A stretch of 62,281 nt of DNA from Rhizobium sp. ASV8 (GTDB taxonomy: Bacteria > Pseudomonadota > Alphaproteobacteria > Rhizobiales > Rhizobiaceae): contig NZ_JAELUG010000025.1 of NCBI RefSeq assembly GCF_016429255.1, positions 1 to 62,281 of the forward strand, in the 5' to 3' direction. This document shows positions 53,362 through 61,814 of the stretch, one piece after another. Under the pieces are notes generated by a model. The model ran no database searches. It had not been told where the DNA came from and saw nothing but the letters and a program-made list of their open reading frames with translations. The translations under genes were made by a program, and so were the position numbers. Position 1 is the stretch's first letter; every line of letters starts with the position of its first letter.

Positions 53362-54524
53362 CTGACGGGCTAGAGCCGTTCGAACTTGCATCCCTCATCA
53401 CAGCCCATGACGACGGCAATTTTGCCGATGCCGTCGTGCCGCCGATCTTCCAGACGTCGCTGTTCACCTTCTCGAGCTATGACGAGATGATCGCCTCCTA
53501 TCGCGGTGAAAAGGTGCGGCCGACCTACACGCGCGGTCTGAACCCGACGGTCCGCTTGTTCGAAGAAATGCTGGCCAAGCTCGAAGGTGCGGAAGACGCA
53601 CTTGGCTTTGCCAGCGGCATGGCGGCGATTTCATCGGCCGTGCTGAGCTTCGTCGAGCCGGGCGACCGCATCGTCGCGGTCAAGCACGTCTATCCCGATG
53701 CCTTCCGGCTTTTCGGCACCATTTTGAAGCGGATGAAAGTCGAGGTGACCTATGTCGACGGCCGCGATGAGGAAGCCGTCGCAAAGGCGCTTCCGGGCGC
53801 GAAGGTCTTCTACATGGAAAGCCCGACGAGCTGGGTCATGGAAGCGCATGACGTCGGCGCCCTCGCCGCCCTCGCCAGGAAACATGGCGTCGTCTCCATG
53901 ATCGACAACAGCTGGGCTACACCCTATTTCCAGCAGCCGCTGAAACTGGGCGTCGACCTCGTCATCCATTCCGCCTCGAAATATCTCGGCGGACATAGTG
54001 ATGTGGTCGCCGGCATCGTTGCCGGTTCGAAAGAGATGATCGCGCGCCTGAAAGCGGAGGCCTATCCCTATCTCGGCGGCAAGCTTTCGCCTTTCGACGC
54101 ATGGCTCCTGATCCGCGGCCTGCGCACGCTGCCGATCCGCATGAAGGCGCATGAGGCGGCTGCAATGACGATCGCCAAGCGCCTGCAGGAGCTCGACGTC
54201 GTCGAGCAGGTTTGCCATCCGGGCCTCGCCAACCGCCTGCCTACTGGCCTCAACGGCACGTCCGGGCTGTTCTCGTTCATCTTCCGCGAAGGTGTCGATG
54301 TCCGAGCCTTTGCCGACCGCCTGAAGCTCTTCAAGCTGGGCGTGAGCTGGGGCGGCCATGAAAGCCTGATCGTGCCGGGAGAAGTCGTTCTGCAACAGAA
54401 GGCGCAGCCGAATTCGGCGCACACTTTCGGCATCGATCCGCGCTCTGTACGTCTCCATATCGGCCTCGAAGGCACCGAGGCGCTGTGGACCGAACTCGAG
54501 GAGGCAATCGCCGCCGCCTCGTGA
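53358..54524 (+). CDS. Cystathionine lyase/synthase-family PLP enzyme
   Basis: A 388-aa Cys/Met-metabolism PLP enzyme (MetC/MetB/cystathionine gamma-synthase family). Landmarks are YTRGLNPTVRLFEEMLAKLE, ALGFASGMAAISSAVLSFVE, VFYMESPTSWVMEAHDVGAL and DNSWATPYFQQPLKLG. The PLP lysine is in HSASKYLGGHSDVVAG, and the C-terminal VSWGGHESLIVP region is present. The ATG overlaps the GntR stop. Being in an ABC-import operon rather than a methionine cluster, it probably cleaves an imported amino compound instead of making cystathionine. The reaction is not determined. Confidence 0.88.
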   Translation: MTDGLEPFELASLITAHDDGNFADAVVPPIFQTSLFTFSSYDEMIASYRGEKVRPTYTRGLNPTVRLFEEMLAKLEGAEDALGFASGMAAISSAVLSFVEPGDRIVAVKHVYPDAFRLFGTILKRMKVEVTYVDGRDEEAVAKALPGAKVFYMESPTSWVMEAHDVGALAALARKHGVVSMIDNSWATPYFQQPLKLGVDLVIHSASKYLGGHSDVVAGIVAGSKEMIARLKAEAYPYLGGKLSPFDAWLLIRGLRTLPIRMKAHEAAAMTIAKRLQELDVVEQVCHPGLANRLPTGLNGTSGLFSFIFREGVDVRAFADRLKLFKLGVSWGGHESLIVPGEVVLQQKAQPNSAHTFGIDPRSVRLHIGLEGTEALWTELEEAIAAAS

Positions 54525-54564
54525 ATGAAGCAACCTGAGAGGAAAACCTAAAAAGGGGAACAAC

Positions 54565-55824
54565 ATGAAAAGACTGATAACAGCAGCACTCTTTACCGCT
54601 ATGATGGCCGGGACCGCTTTCGCCGATACGACCTTGAAACTCGTGGAAGTCATCACGAGCCCCGAACGCACCGAGACGCTCAAATCGATCGTCGCGAAGT
54701 TCGAAGCCGAAAACCCCGGCACCAAGGTCGACATCATCTCCTTGCCCTGGAATGAGGCTTTCCAGAAGTTCGCGACCATGGTCTCGGCCGGCGACATTCC
54801 CGACGTCATGGAAATGCCCGACACCTGGGTATCGCTCTATGGCAATAACGGCATGCTCGAAAGCTTGGAGCCTTATCTCGCCAAGTGGGAGCATACCAAG
54901 GAACTGACGCCGCGCGCGCTTGAACTTGGTCGCTACGTCAAGAACACCGCCTATATGTTGCCCTACGGCTTCTATCTGCGTGCCATGTTCTACAACAAGA
55001 AGATCCTGAAGGACGCCGGCGTTTCAGAACCGCCGAAGACGATGGACGAGTTCGTCAAGGCATCCCAGGCGATCTCCAAGCTGCCCGGCAAGTACGGTTA
55101 CTGCATGCGTGGCGGACCAGGCGGCCTCAACGGCTGGATGATCTTTGCCGCCTCCATGGCCGGCGACAACAAGTACTTCAAGGACGACGGCACCTCCACG
55201 ATGAACAGCCCGGGTTGGGCGAAGGGCATCGAATGGATGGTCGATCTCTACAAGAAGGGCTATGCGCCAAAGGACAGCGTCAACTGGGGCTTCAACGAAG
55301 TCGTCGCCGGCTTCTATTCCGGCACCTGTGCGTTCCTCGACCAGGACCCCGACGCGCTGATCGCCGTTGCCGAGCGCATGAACAAGGATGACTTCGGCGT
55401 CGCGCCGCTGCCGAAGGGTCCGGATGGCAAGTCCTTCCCGACCATCGGCTATGGCGGCTGGTCGATGTTCTCCAGCAGCCAGAACAAGGATCTCTCCTGG
55501 AAGCTGATCGCAACGCTGGAGGGACCTGAAGGCAACCTGACCTGGAACAAGAAGATCGGCGCTCTGCCGGCCTACACGGCCGCGGAAAAGGATCCTTTCT
55601 ACGCCGGCGATCAGTTCAAGGGCTGGTTCCAGGAACTGGCAGACAAGGACACGGTGCCGACCGTGATGCCGACCTATCTCGAAGAGTTTGCCTTCTTCAA
55701 GGATTCGCTCGCCATCAAGACGTCGCAGCAGGCGATGCTCGGCGATATCTCGGCCAAGGATCTTGCCGACCAGTGGGCAGACTATCTGACCAAGGCGCAG
55801 CAGAAATTCCTCGCCAAGAAATAA
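54565..55824 (+). CDS. ABC transporter substrate-binding protein (sugar type, family 1)
   Basis: A 419-aa periplasmic binding protein of the carbohydrate-type family 1. The signal peptide MKRLITAALFTAMMAGTAFA is followed by TTLKLVEVITSPERTETLKS. Typical blocks are IVAKFEAENPGTKVDIISLP, LPYGFYLRAMFYNKKILKDA, VVAGFYSGTCAFLDQDPDAL and FPTIGYGGWSMFSSSQNK. A GGGG/AAAAGG ribosome binding site precedes the ATG. It is followed by two permeases and an ATPase, forming a complete importer. Many such proteins bind non-sugars, and the lyase gene upstream hints at an amino-sugar or amino-acid derivative. Confidence 0.9.
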   Translation: MKRLITAALFTAMMAGTAFADTTLKLVEVITSPERTETLKSIVAKFEAENPGTKVDIISLPWNEAFQKFATMVSAGDIPDVMEMPDTWVSLYGNNGMLESLEPYLAKWEHTKELTPRALELGRYVKNTAYMLPYGFYLRAMFYNKKILKDAGVSEPPKTMDEFVKASQAISKLPGKYGYCMRGGPGGLNGWMIFAASMAGDNKYFKDDGTSTMNSPGWAKGIEWMVDLYKKGYAPKDSVNWGFNEVVAGFYSGTCAFLDQDPDALIAVAERMNKDDFGVAPLPKGPDGKSFPTIGYGGWSMFSSSQNKDLSWKLIATLEGPEGNLTWNKKIGALPAYTAAEKDPFYAGDQFKGWFQELADKDTVPTVMPTYLEEFAFFKDSLAIKTSQQAMLGDISAKDLADQWADYLTKAQQKFLAKK

Positions 55825-55912
55825 CGAGCATGCGCGGCGGCGGAGCAATCCGCCGCCACTCCTGCCCTTGAAACAGACGGCGTTCGAACGCCGCGAACGG
55901 GAACTATCGCAG

Positions 55913-56845
55913 ATGACTTCGATCGCCGACACGCTCGCCGGGCGGCAAGACCGCAGGCCGTGGCTGAAGCGCCTCGCCGACGCCTCCGAACCCTATCTCT
56001 ACAGCGCACCTGCGCTCATCCTCATCATCGCCGTGATGTTGGTGCCCCTGGTAATCGGCATTTCCTATGCCTTTCGCGATATCCAATTGCTCAATCCGTT
56101 TTCCGGCGGCTTCATCGGGCTGGACCATTTTCGCGCTCTTTCCAAGGACACGGCCTTCTACTGGGCGCTCAAGAACACGCTCTGGTGGACGGGCGCCTCG
56201 GTTGCGCTGCAGTTCATCTTCGGACTCATCCTTGCTCTGCTGCTGGACAAGCCCTTCGTCGGGCGTTCGCTGGTGCAGGCACTGGTGTTTCTGCCCTGGG
56301 CCGTTCCTTCGTTCCTCGCCGGCCTCAACTGGTCCTGGCTGTTCAACCCGGTCATCGGTCCGATCCCGCATTGGCTTTACGCCATCGGCCTGATGAGCGA
56401 GCCGAGCAACATCCTGTCCGATCCGCAATATGCAATGTGGGGTCCGATCATCGCCAATGTCTGGTGGGGCATCCCCTTCTTTGCCATCACGCTGCTGGCA
56501 GCACTTCAGGCGATCCCGCGTGATCTCTATGAAGCCGCGTCGATCGATGGCGCCGGCTGGTTCGAGCGCTTCCGCTCGATCACCCTTCCCTTCCTGGCGC
56601 CGACGATTGCGATCACCGTGCTTCTGCGGACCGTCTGGGTTTCCAATTTCGCCGACCTCATCATCGTCATGACAGGTGGCGGTCCGGCGGACCGCACGCA
56701 GATCGTCGCGAGCTATATTTTCACGCAGGCCTTCAAACGGCTGGATTTCGGCTATGCCTCGGCCATCGCGCTTGTGCTGCTCGTGCTGCTGCTTGCCTAT
56801 TCCATGCTGATCATCCTGCTTCGGCAGAGCTTGTTGAAGGATTGA
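55913..56845 (+). CDS. ABC transporter permease (MalF/UgpA-like)
   Basis: A 310-aa inner-membrane permease with six hydrophobic segments. Segment 1 is SAPALILIIAVMLVPLVIGI. The EAA loop lies in IPRDLYEAASIDGAGWFERF, followed by RSITLPFLAPTIAITVLLR. The start MTSIADTLAGRQDRR at 55913 is preferred over an in-frame TTG at 55868, though its ribosome binding site is weak. It is followed 3 bp later by the second permease. Confidence 0.9.
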   Translation: MTSIADTLAGRQDRRPWLKRLADASEPYLYSAPALILIIAVMLVPLVIGISYAFRDIQLLNPFSGGFIGLDHFRALSKDTAFYWALKNTLWWTGASVALQFIFGLILALLLDKPFVGRSLVQALVFLPWAVPSFLAGLNWSWLFNPVIGPIPHWLYAIGLMSEPSNILSDPQYAMWGPIIANVWWGIPFFAITLLAALQAIPRDLYEAASIDGAGWFERFRSITLPFLAPTIAITVLLRTVWVSNFADLIIVMTGGGPADRTQIVASYIFTQAFKRLDFGYASAIALVLLVLLLAYSMLIILLRQSLLKD

Positions 56846-56848
56846 GCC

Positions 56849-57679
56849 ATGAGACGATCCATCCTCCCCACCATCGCGCATCGATTGGCAATCCTCTGCT
56901 ATGTCCTCTTTGCGCTCTTCCCCCTCTTCTGGCTGCTCAAGGTCTCGGTGACGCCGAATGACCTGCTCTATACGGAAGGCGTGCGCATGTGGCCGTCACG
57001 CACCACGTGGGAACACTATTCCTTCGTGTTGCAGCACAGCGACTTCCCGACCTTTTTCAAGAACAGCCTGATCGTCTCCGCCTCGACAGCGATCACAGTC
57101 ACGATCTGCGCTTCGCTGTCGGGCTATGCGCTCTCGCGCTTCACCTTCCGCGCCAAATACTGGATCGTGGCGCTGATGCTGCTGACGCAGATGTTTCCGC
57201 TCGTCATGCTTGTCGCCCCGATCTTCAAGATCCTGACGCCGCTGCACCTAACGAACAGCCTGACTGGCCTCGTCATCGTCTACACGGCTTTCAACGTGCC
57301 CTTCGCCACCTTCCTGATGCAGTCCTTCTTCGACGGCATCCCGAAGGATCTGGAGGAGGCTGCGATGATCGACGGCGCAACCCAGTTCACAGCCTTCCGG
57401 CAGATCATTCTGCCGCTAACCCTGCCCGGCATCGCGGCGACGCTCGGTTTCGTCTTCACGGCGGCATGGAGCGAGTTGCTCTTCGCGCTGATGCTCATCA
57501 ACGGCAACCAGGCTGCGACCTTCCCGGTCGGGCTTCTCACCTTCGTTTCGAAATTCTCCGTGGACTTCGGGCAGATGATGGCAGCGGGCGTCATGGCGCT
57601 CATTCCGGCTGCGCTCTTCTTCCTGCTCATCCAACGTTATCTTGTGCAGGGCCTGACGGCCGGCGCGGTCAAGGGTTAG
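56849..57679 (+). CDS. ABC transporter permease (MalG/UgpE-like)
   Basis: A 276-aa inner-membrane permease. Its first segment is LCYVLFALFPLFWLLKVSVT, and six hydrophobic segments can be counted. The EAA loop is IPKDLEEAAMIDGATQFTAF, followed by RQIILPLTLPGIAATLGFVF. It lies 3 bp after its partner permease and 4 bp before the ATPase gene, so all are co-transcribed. Confidence 0.9.
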   Translation: MRRSILPTIAHRLAILCYVLFALFPLFWLLKVSVTPNDLLYTEGVRMWPSRTTWEHYSFVLQHSDFPTFFKNSLIVSASTAITVTICASLSGYALSRFTFRAKYWIVALMLLTQMFPLVMLVAPIFKILTPLHLTNSLTGLVIVYTAFNVPFATFLMQSFFDGIPKDLEEAAMIDGATQFTAFRQIILPLTLPGIAATLGFVFTAAWSELLFALMLINGNQAATFPVGLLTFVSKFSVDFGQMMAAGVMALIPAALFFLLIQRYLVQGLTAGAVKG

Positions 57680-57683
57680 TCAA

Positions 57684-58742
57684 ATGGCATCGATCGATAT
57701 TCAGAACGTCAAGAAAGCCTATGGCCACGTGCAGGTGCTGCACGACATCGATCTTCGGATCAAGGACGGCGAGTTTGTCGTCCTCGTCGGCCCATCCGGA
57801 TGCGGCAAGTCCACACTGCTTCGCATGATTGCCGGCCTCGAAGACATCAGCGGTGGCGAAATCCGCATTGCCGAAAACCGCGTCAACGAGCTGCATCCGA
57901 AGGACCGCGACATCGCCATGGTGTTCCAATCCTACGCGCTCTATCCGCACATGAATGTGGCCGGCAATATGAGCTACAGCCTGCGGCTGCGTAAAATGGC
58001 GAAGGACAGCATTGCGAAGGCCGTCGCAAATGCTGCAGCCAAGCTCGGCCTCGATCCGCTTCTTGAGCGGCGACCGAAAGCGCTCTCCGGCGGTCAGCGT
58101 CAGCGCGTCGCCATGGGTCGGGCCATCGTGCGGCAGCCGAAAGCGTTTCTTTTCGACGAGCCACTCTCGAATCTGGATGCTCGCCTGCGTGAACAAATGC
58201 GAGCCGAAATCAAGAAATTACACGGCGATCTTAAAGCGACTTCGATCTATGTGACGCATGATCAGATCGAGGCGATGACGCTGGCGGACCGCATCGTTGC
58301 CATGCATGGCGGCGTTGTGCAGCAGGTCGGTAGCCCGCTTGAGCTTTACGACCGCCCGGCCAATCTCTTCGTGGCGGGCTTCATCGGGTCGCCAGGCATG
58401 AATTTCCTCGATGCAACCTATGAAGGAGGCGGTGTGAGGCTTAAGGACGGCACGCTGGTTTCGCTCCTGGAGCCGTTGAAGCTGGCGGCGGGAAGGAAAG
58501 TGACCCTCGGCATCCGCCCGGAGCATGTGGTGCTATCGTCCAACCCGGCTGACATGTCCGCCAATGTCGAGCTCATCGAGCCGACGGGCTTCGGCATCAT
58601 CCTGCATCTCTCGCTGCACGGCTTGCCTTTCAAGGTATTCACATTGGATCGCAGCGCCTTGAGTGCCGGAGATCGGGTCAATGTCGCATTCCCGGCACAG
58701 CATCTGCACGTCTTCGACGAGGAAGGAAAAAGGGCGGCCTGA
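57684..58742 (+). CDS. ABC transporter ATP-binding protein (UgpC/MalK-like)
   Basis: A 352-aa ATPase. Walker A is GPSGCGKST, the Q-loop region MVFQSYALYPHMNVAGNMSY, the signature LSGGQRQRVAMGRAIVRQPK, Walker B FLFDEPLSNLD and the switch VTHDQIEAMTLADRIVAMHG. The C-terminal TOBE/OB regulatory domain (from about residue 235) contains VTLGIRPEHVVL. It is last in the GntR-led operon, and a hairpin overlaps its stop codon. ATPases of this class can be shared among several sugar-type importers. Confidence 0.92.
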   Translation: MASIDIQNVKKAYGHVQVLHDIDLRIKDGEFVVLVGPSGCGKSTLLRMIAGLEDISGGEIRIAENRVNELHPKDRDIAMVFQSYALYPHMNVAGNMSYSLRLRKMAKDSIAKAVANAAAKLGLDPLLERRPKALSGGQRQRVAMGRAIVRQPKAFLFDEPLSNLDARLREQMRAEIKKLHGDLKATSIYVTHDQIEAMTLADRIVAMHGGVVQQVGSPLELYDRPANLFVAGFIGSPGMNFLDATYEGGGVRLKDGTLVSLLEPLKLAAGRKVTLGIRPEHVVLSSNPADMSANVELIEPTGFGIILHLSLHGLPFKVFTLDRSALSAGDRVNVAFPAQHLHVFDEEGKRAA

Positions 58743-58751
58743 ACCGCCCTT
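58730..58751. terminator. Terminator overlapping the ATPase stop codon
   Basis: AAGGGCGG-CCTGAA-CCGCCCTT is a perfect 8-bp stem that includes the TGA of the ATPase gene in its loop. It lies in the 41-bp gap between convergent genes, so it can end both transcripts. The minus-strand reading is followed by TTTTTCC, a better T run than the plus strand. Confidence 0.65.
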
Positions 58752-58783
58752 CCATCGTCGTTCGAGATCGTTGCTGCCGGCCT

Positions 58784-59926
58784 TTACGCGAAAGGCTCAG
58801 TCGGGCTTTTGGAGGGCTGCGTGAACCAACGCGGCCCATCCTCCGCCATGTAGATATGGTCTTCGAGCCGGATCCCGAACCTCTGCGGGAAAACGATCAT
58901 CGGCTCGTTAGAGAAGCACATGCCGGCAGCAAGCTTCGTCGCATTGCCGCGCACGATGTAGGGCTCCTCGTGGATCTGAAGTCCCAGGCCGTGACCAGCG
59001 CGATGCGGCAAACCTGGTAAATTGTAATCGGGGCCAAGCGAATGCTTCGCAAGCACGGCGCGCGCTGCATCATCGAGGGTCGAGCAGGCGGCGCCGAGCT
59101 TGGCGGCATCGAATACGGCCTGCTGCGCCTCGCGCTCTATGGCCCAGGCATCTTCGAAGGCGGTGTCGCCGGCTTTCAGCTTGTATGTCCGCGTCAAATC
59201 GGAGTGATAGCCATCGATGCGCGCACCGGTATCGACAAGGATGACGTCGTCTTCGCCAAGTATCTGATCGCCATCGGCGCCGTGCGGCAGCGACGTCGCT
59301 TCGCCAAAGGAAACAATGCAGAAGGTTGAGCCACCGGAAGCGCCGGCCTCACGGTGCCTGCGATCGATGAACTCAGCCACTTCGGAGGCGCGGATGCCTG
59401 GCTTGAGCAAGGCATGCGCTTGCTTATGGACATCGAGCGTCAGATTCATGGCGTAGCGAATGAGCGCGATTTCGGCCGGTGATTTGATCCGGCGGAGACT
59501 GCTGATGAGCGGGCCACCGTTCGTCAGCCTTTCGGCGCCGAGCTTGGCGGCCAGTGCATGATAGAAATAGAGCGGCATATCGTCATCGAGCGCGAGAATG
59601 CCGCGTTCGCCAAGCAGGCGCACGACGAGAGCAGCGCTGCTTTCCTCTTCCTGCCATTCGAGAATATCCGCCGGGAGATGCGGCAAGGTCTCGACACGGC
59701 TGCGTTCGAATCCCGGAACGATGTAATGAAGCCCGGTCGGCGTCACCAATGCCCCGAGAAACCGCTCGCTTGCATGCCAGACGAGACCGGTAAAATATCG
59801 CAGGCTCTCGCTCGGCCCGAGCAGCATGCCGGCCACGCCCTCCACCTCAAGCACTTGGCGAAGTCGCGCAAGGCGCGCCTGTCTTTCCTCATCGGTGATC
59901 CGGGGAACTGGATGTTGCCACGACAT
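58784..59926 (-). CDS. M24-family metallopeptidase (Xaa-Pro aminopeptidase/creatinase-like)
   Basis: A 380-aa cytoplasmic protein with a creatinase N-terminal domain (about residues 10-145) and an M24 pita-bread domain. Metal ligands are two Asp in ILVDTGARIDGYHSDLTRTY, His in HRAGHGLGLQIHEEP, Glu in CFSNEPMIV and Glu in RLEDHIYMAE, so the five-ligand set is complete. It probably removes an N-terminal residue before proline or hydrolyses a C-N bond in a small amide such as creatine. It is convergent with the ABC/lyase operon and may degrade the same imported compound. Confidence 0.88.
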   Translation of the reverse strand: MSWQHPVPRITDEERQARLARLRQVLEVEGVAGMLLGPSESLRYFTGLVWHASERFLGALVTPTGLHYIVPGFERSRVETLPHLPADILEWQEEESSAALVVRLLGERGILALDDDMPLYFYHALAAKLGAERLTNGGPLISSLRRIKSPAEIALIRYAMNLTLDVHKQAHALLKPGIRASEVAEFIDRRHREAGASGGSTFCIVSFGEATSLPHGADGDQILGEDDVILVDTGARIDGYHSDLTRTYKLKAGDTAFEDAWAIEREAQQAVFDAAKLGAACSTLDDAARAVLAKHSLGPDYNLPGLPHRAGHGLGLQIHEEPYIVRGNATKLAAGMCFSNEPMIVFPQRFGIRLEDHIYMAEDGPRWFTQPSKSPTEPFA

Positions 59927-60355
59927 TCTTCAACTCTCCTCAATATTCTCGGTCGAATGCGTTTTGCGCCACATATGGCGCGACGGTGTCGACACTAACG
60001 ATCTTGTGGGCAAAATGTCGACAACGAAATGGTTGGCCGCCCCGATTTTCTGATCCTCGGATGGCGGTTACTTGTTATCGACGCGACGTTGGTGATCTCC
60101 GCCCAAACCTCAAGCACTGTAGGCATCATTCGCTCGATTGTTGCGCACGATTGGTTGCCGCTCTCAAGGGAAATTCCACCCCTACAGCGCAACATATTCT
60201 GCTTGAAAGTTGTAACGAAGTATTGCCGCGCCGCGTTCAGCAAACTTGGTTCGCAACATCCTGCCGACATGAAATATTGGGAAATATTGAGACCTATTGT
60301 GTTCATCCAGCCTGCATAACGTCTGCGTCAGTACGTAGTAATGAAGGCAGTGAAC
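59927..60355. other. 430-bp divergent region between peptidase and LTXXQ-like protein
   Basis: The region holds two TGTCGACA palindromes near the peptidase side and no convincing gene. A 96-codon plus-strand frame starting at 60029 (GTG-like context, no ribosome binding site) does not look like a conserved protein. An AT-rich part near 60260-60300 may hold the promoter of the gene at 60356. Confidence 0.4.
59987..60023. promoter_or_regulatory. Paired TGTCGACA palindromes upstream of the M24 peptidase gene
   Basis: TGTCGACA occurs at 59987-59994 (inside the longer palindrome GTGTCGACAC) and again at 60016-60023, 29 bp centre to centre, 60-97 bp before the peptidase start. The spacing, close to three helical turns, would place two dimers on one DNA face. 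GntR-type regulators often use such palindromes, but the 8-mer also occurs elsewhere in this GC-rich window. Confidence 0.35.
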
Positions 60356-61009
60356 ATGAGGCAATCATACATCGTCGCAACTTTGTTGATGACAGCCGTT
60401 GTCGGGGCGAGCGTTCCGGCATTAGCAGCCGAGCCGCCGGCCGCGCCACAGACCCAACAGGCCGCGGGCGCCGAAGCGGACCAGCAACCTGCACCCAACC
60501 AGCCGCCGTCGCCTGGCGGGTCTTGGCCCGGTCAGCATCCGGGCGGCCCGATGATGGGCTTTGGCGATGGCCGACCGATGCGGCCCTTCGGCGCCCCAGG
60601 CGGCTTCTCCCGTGGGCCGAACCCCGCCCTTGAGATTGCCGGTAAACTCTCGGCCTTGGAAACGTTGATCGGCATTCGCAGCAATCAGCTTGATGCATGG
60701 CGAGACTATACCAGCGCGCTCACTGATTTCCTGGCGTTTCCAAGGCATAGGCCGCCTGGCCCGCCAATGCCAAGCGACGATGCGGCGCCGCCATCAGGGC
60801 AGGATACCGACAACCGGCCCGACAAGCAGAACGAGCTCTTTGGCGAGCGCATGGCCGACTTTGTGCTGGATCGCGCCGCCAAGGCGACCGTGCTCAAGGA
60901 CAAAGCGGCCGCATTGCGTAGCGCACTCACCGCCGAACAACTTACAAGGCTGGAAAGCGCCGAACGCTCCCTCGTTCCTGGTCCACGCCCATTTGGCGAT
61001 CGGCGCTAA
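60356..61009 (+). CDS. Exported LTXXQ-like (Spy/CpxP-type) protein
   Basis: A 217-aa exported protein. Signal peptide RQSYIVATLLMTAVVGASVP is cleaved after LAA. A Pro/Gly/Gln-rich linker follows to about residue 90. The C-terminal half is helical: ALEIAGKLSALETLIGIRSN, LDAWRDYTSALTDFL and, near the end, KAAALRSALTAEQLTRLESA. The LTAEQ is the LTXXQ motif of Spy/CpxP-like periplasmic proteins. The ATG at 60356 has AAGGCAG 7 bp upstream. It may be an envelope-stress chaperone or metal-response protein. A sensor kinase gene lies about 0.8 kb downstream, on the other strand. Confidence 0.72.
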   Translation: MRQSYIVATLLMTAVVGASVPALAAEPPAAPQTQQAAGAEADQQPAPNQPPSPGGSWPGQHPGGPMMGFGDGRPMRPFGAPGGFSRGPNPALEIAGKLSALETLIGIRSNQLDAWRDYTSALTDFLAFPRHRPPGPPMPSDDAAPPSGQDTDNRPDKQNELFGERMADFVLDRAAKATVLKDKAAALRSALTAEQLTRLESAERSLVPGPRPFGDRR

Positions 61010-61133
61010 CGGGGCTTTCAGATAGCCGCTCTGCCGAATACGGCAGGACCACTTCCTCTCTGCCTCCAACCGACCAAGTTCCCCCCGGACGCCCCCATCG
61101 GTTGGAGAGAGCGGCCCCTCAAATGGGCCGAAT

Positions 61134-61167
61134 GGCCCGAGAACGCCCCGCCCGGCATTCTCGGGCC
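61134..61167. repeat. Inverted repeat, 10-bp arms
   Basis: GGCCCGAGAA (61134-61143) and TTCTCGGGCC (61158-61167) pair perfectly around a 14-base loop. It lies 125 bp after the LTXXQ-like gene and could be a terminator without a T run, or a repeated palindromic element. Confidence 0.5.
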
Positions 61168-61369
61168 AATATTCATGCGCGCATATCGGCCATCCGCCGG
61201 GAATGCCGGTTTCGATTTCCAAGCTCAGATGCAGCGAGGCTGGAACTCGCAGAAGTCATGCAATTGTCTCGATGATTGGTTCAGATTCGGCGCTAGAGAA
61301 GATGGCGATTCGTCGAGCGTTTGCCTCACGGTCAGCAGCGGGATTTTCACCGCGCCTTACAGAGGTAAT

Positions 61370-61411
61370 CCGGCTTCGCCATTCGTGTTGGGGGCGTCAT
61401 GGCGAAGCCGG
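61370..61411. repeat. Inverted repeat, 13-bp arms
   Basis: CCGGCTTCGCCAT (61370-61382) pairs perfectly with ATGGCGAAGCCGG (61399-61411) around a 16-base loop. Arms this long in a gene-free stretch suggest an interspersed palindromic element or the remains of a small mobile element. Confidence 0.55.
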
Positions 61412-61530
61412 GTAGGCGGGGCGATCAAAGCCTGATCAAGCCAAGCATGTTGATCGACTGTAATTCTACAGGATTCGATGGGCTGAACATTTCTGAATGT
61501 TTCTTAAATTGGGCATTATGACGAAATTTG

Positions 61531-61689
61531 ATGTCCCGGCTTTTCTATTTTGAGTATTATTATTTTGATAAGTTCGAAGAACTTAATTTCATATTACCAT
61601 CCATTGCGAGCTTGGAAAAATATGAGCAAGTAAAACACGATTTTTCACGAACTTATCCTTCAGCTATCAGGGCTATTGTGGTGAAATAG
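61531..61689 (+). CDS. Small AT-rich ORF (52 aa)
   Basis: The frame runs ATG at 61531 to TAG at 61687. The peptide begins MSRLFYFEYYYFDKFEELNF and continues with a well-mixed helix-like part (SIASLEKYEQVKHDFSRTYP). No good ribosome binding site precedes it. Base composition is far more AT-rich than the rest of the window, which suggests transfer or a gene fragment. I do not recognise it. The low-GC codon use and protein-like composition are the only support. Confidence 0.3.
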   Translation: MSRLFYFEYYYFDKFEELNFILPSIASLEKYEQVKHDFSRTYPSAIRAIVVK

Positions 61690-61814
61690 CAAGTAAGACG
61701 AGCGTGTAACGATGACCTTGCTTTGAGGCGCTTAGTGTAGCTGTAGCCGTGACATCGCGTTGCGCGCTCATCTTTTAAACAGCTCGGCGTGTCACGATCC
61801 GTTGAAGTTTTCGC

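Larger units (their letters stand above)
61010..61530. other. Gene-free stretch with two large hairpins
   Basis: About 520 bp with no supported gene. The first 400 bp are GC-rich and contain the two long inverted repeats listed separately. From about 61440 base composition changes abruptly to AT-rich. An 86-codon plus-strand frame (61175-61435) has no ribosome binding site or recognisable sequence. Confidence 0.45.

Noticed and set aside
55904..56881. A 325-codon minus-strand frame opposite the ABC permease
   Set aside because: Its composition is highly charged and repetitive, which is the mirror of a hydrophobic membrane protein.
60029..60319. A 96-codon plus-strand frame in the divergent region
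   Set aside because: There is no ribosome binding site and no domain, and it overlaps likely promoter sequence of both neighbours.
61175..61435. An 86-codon frame between the two long hairpins
   Set aside because: It has no ribosome binding site, an odd composition, and includes one hairpin in its coding sequence.
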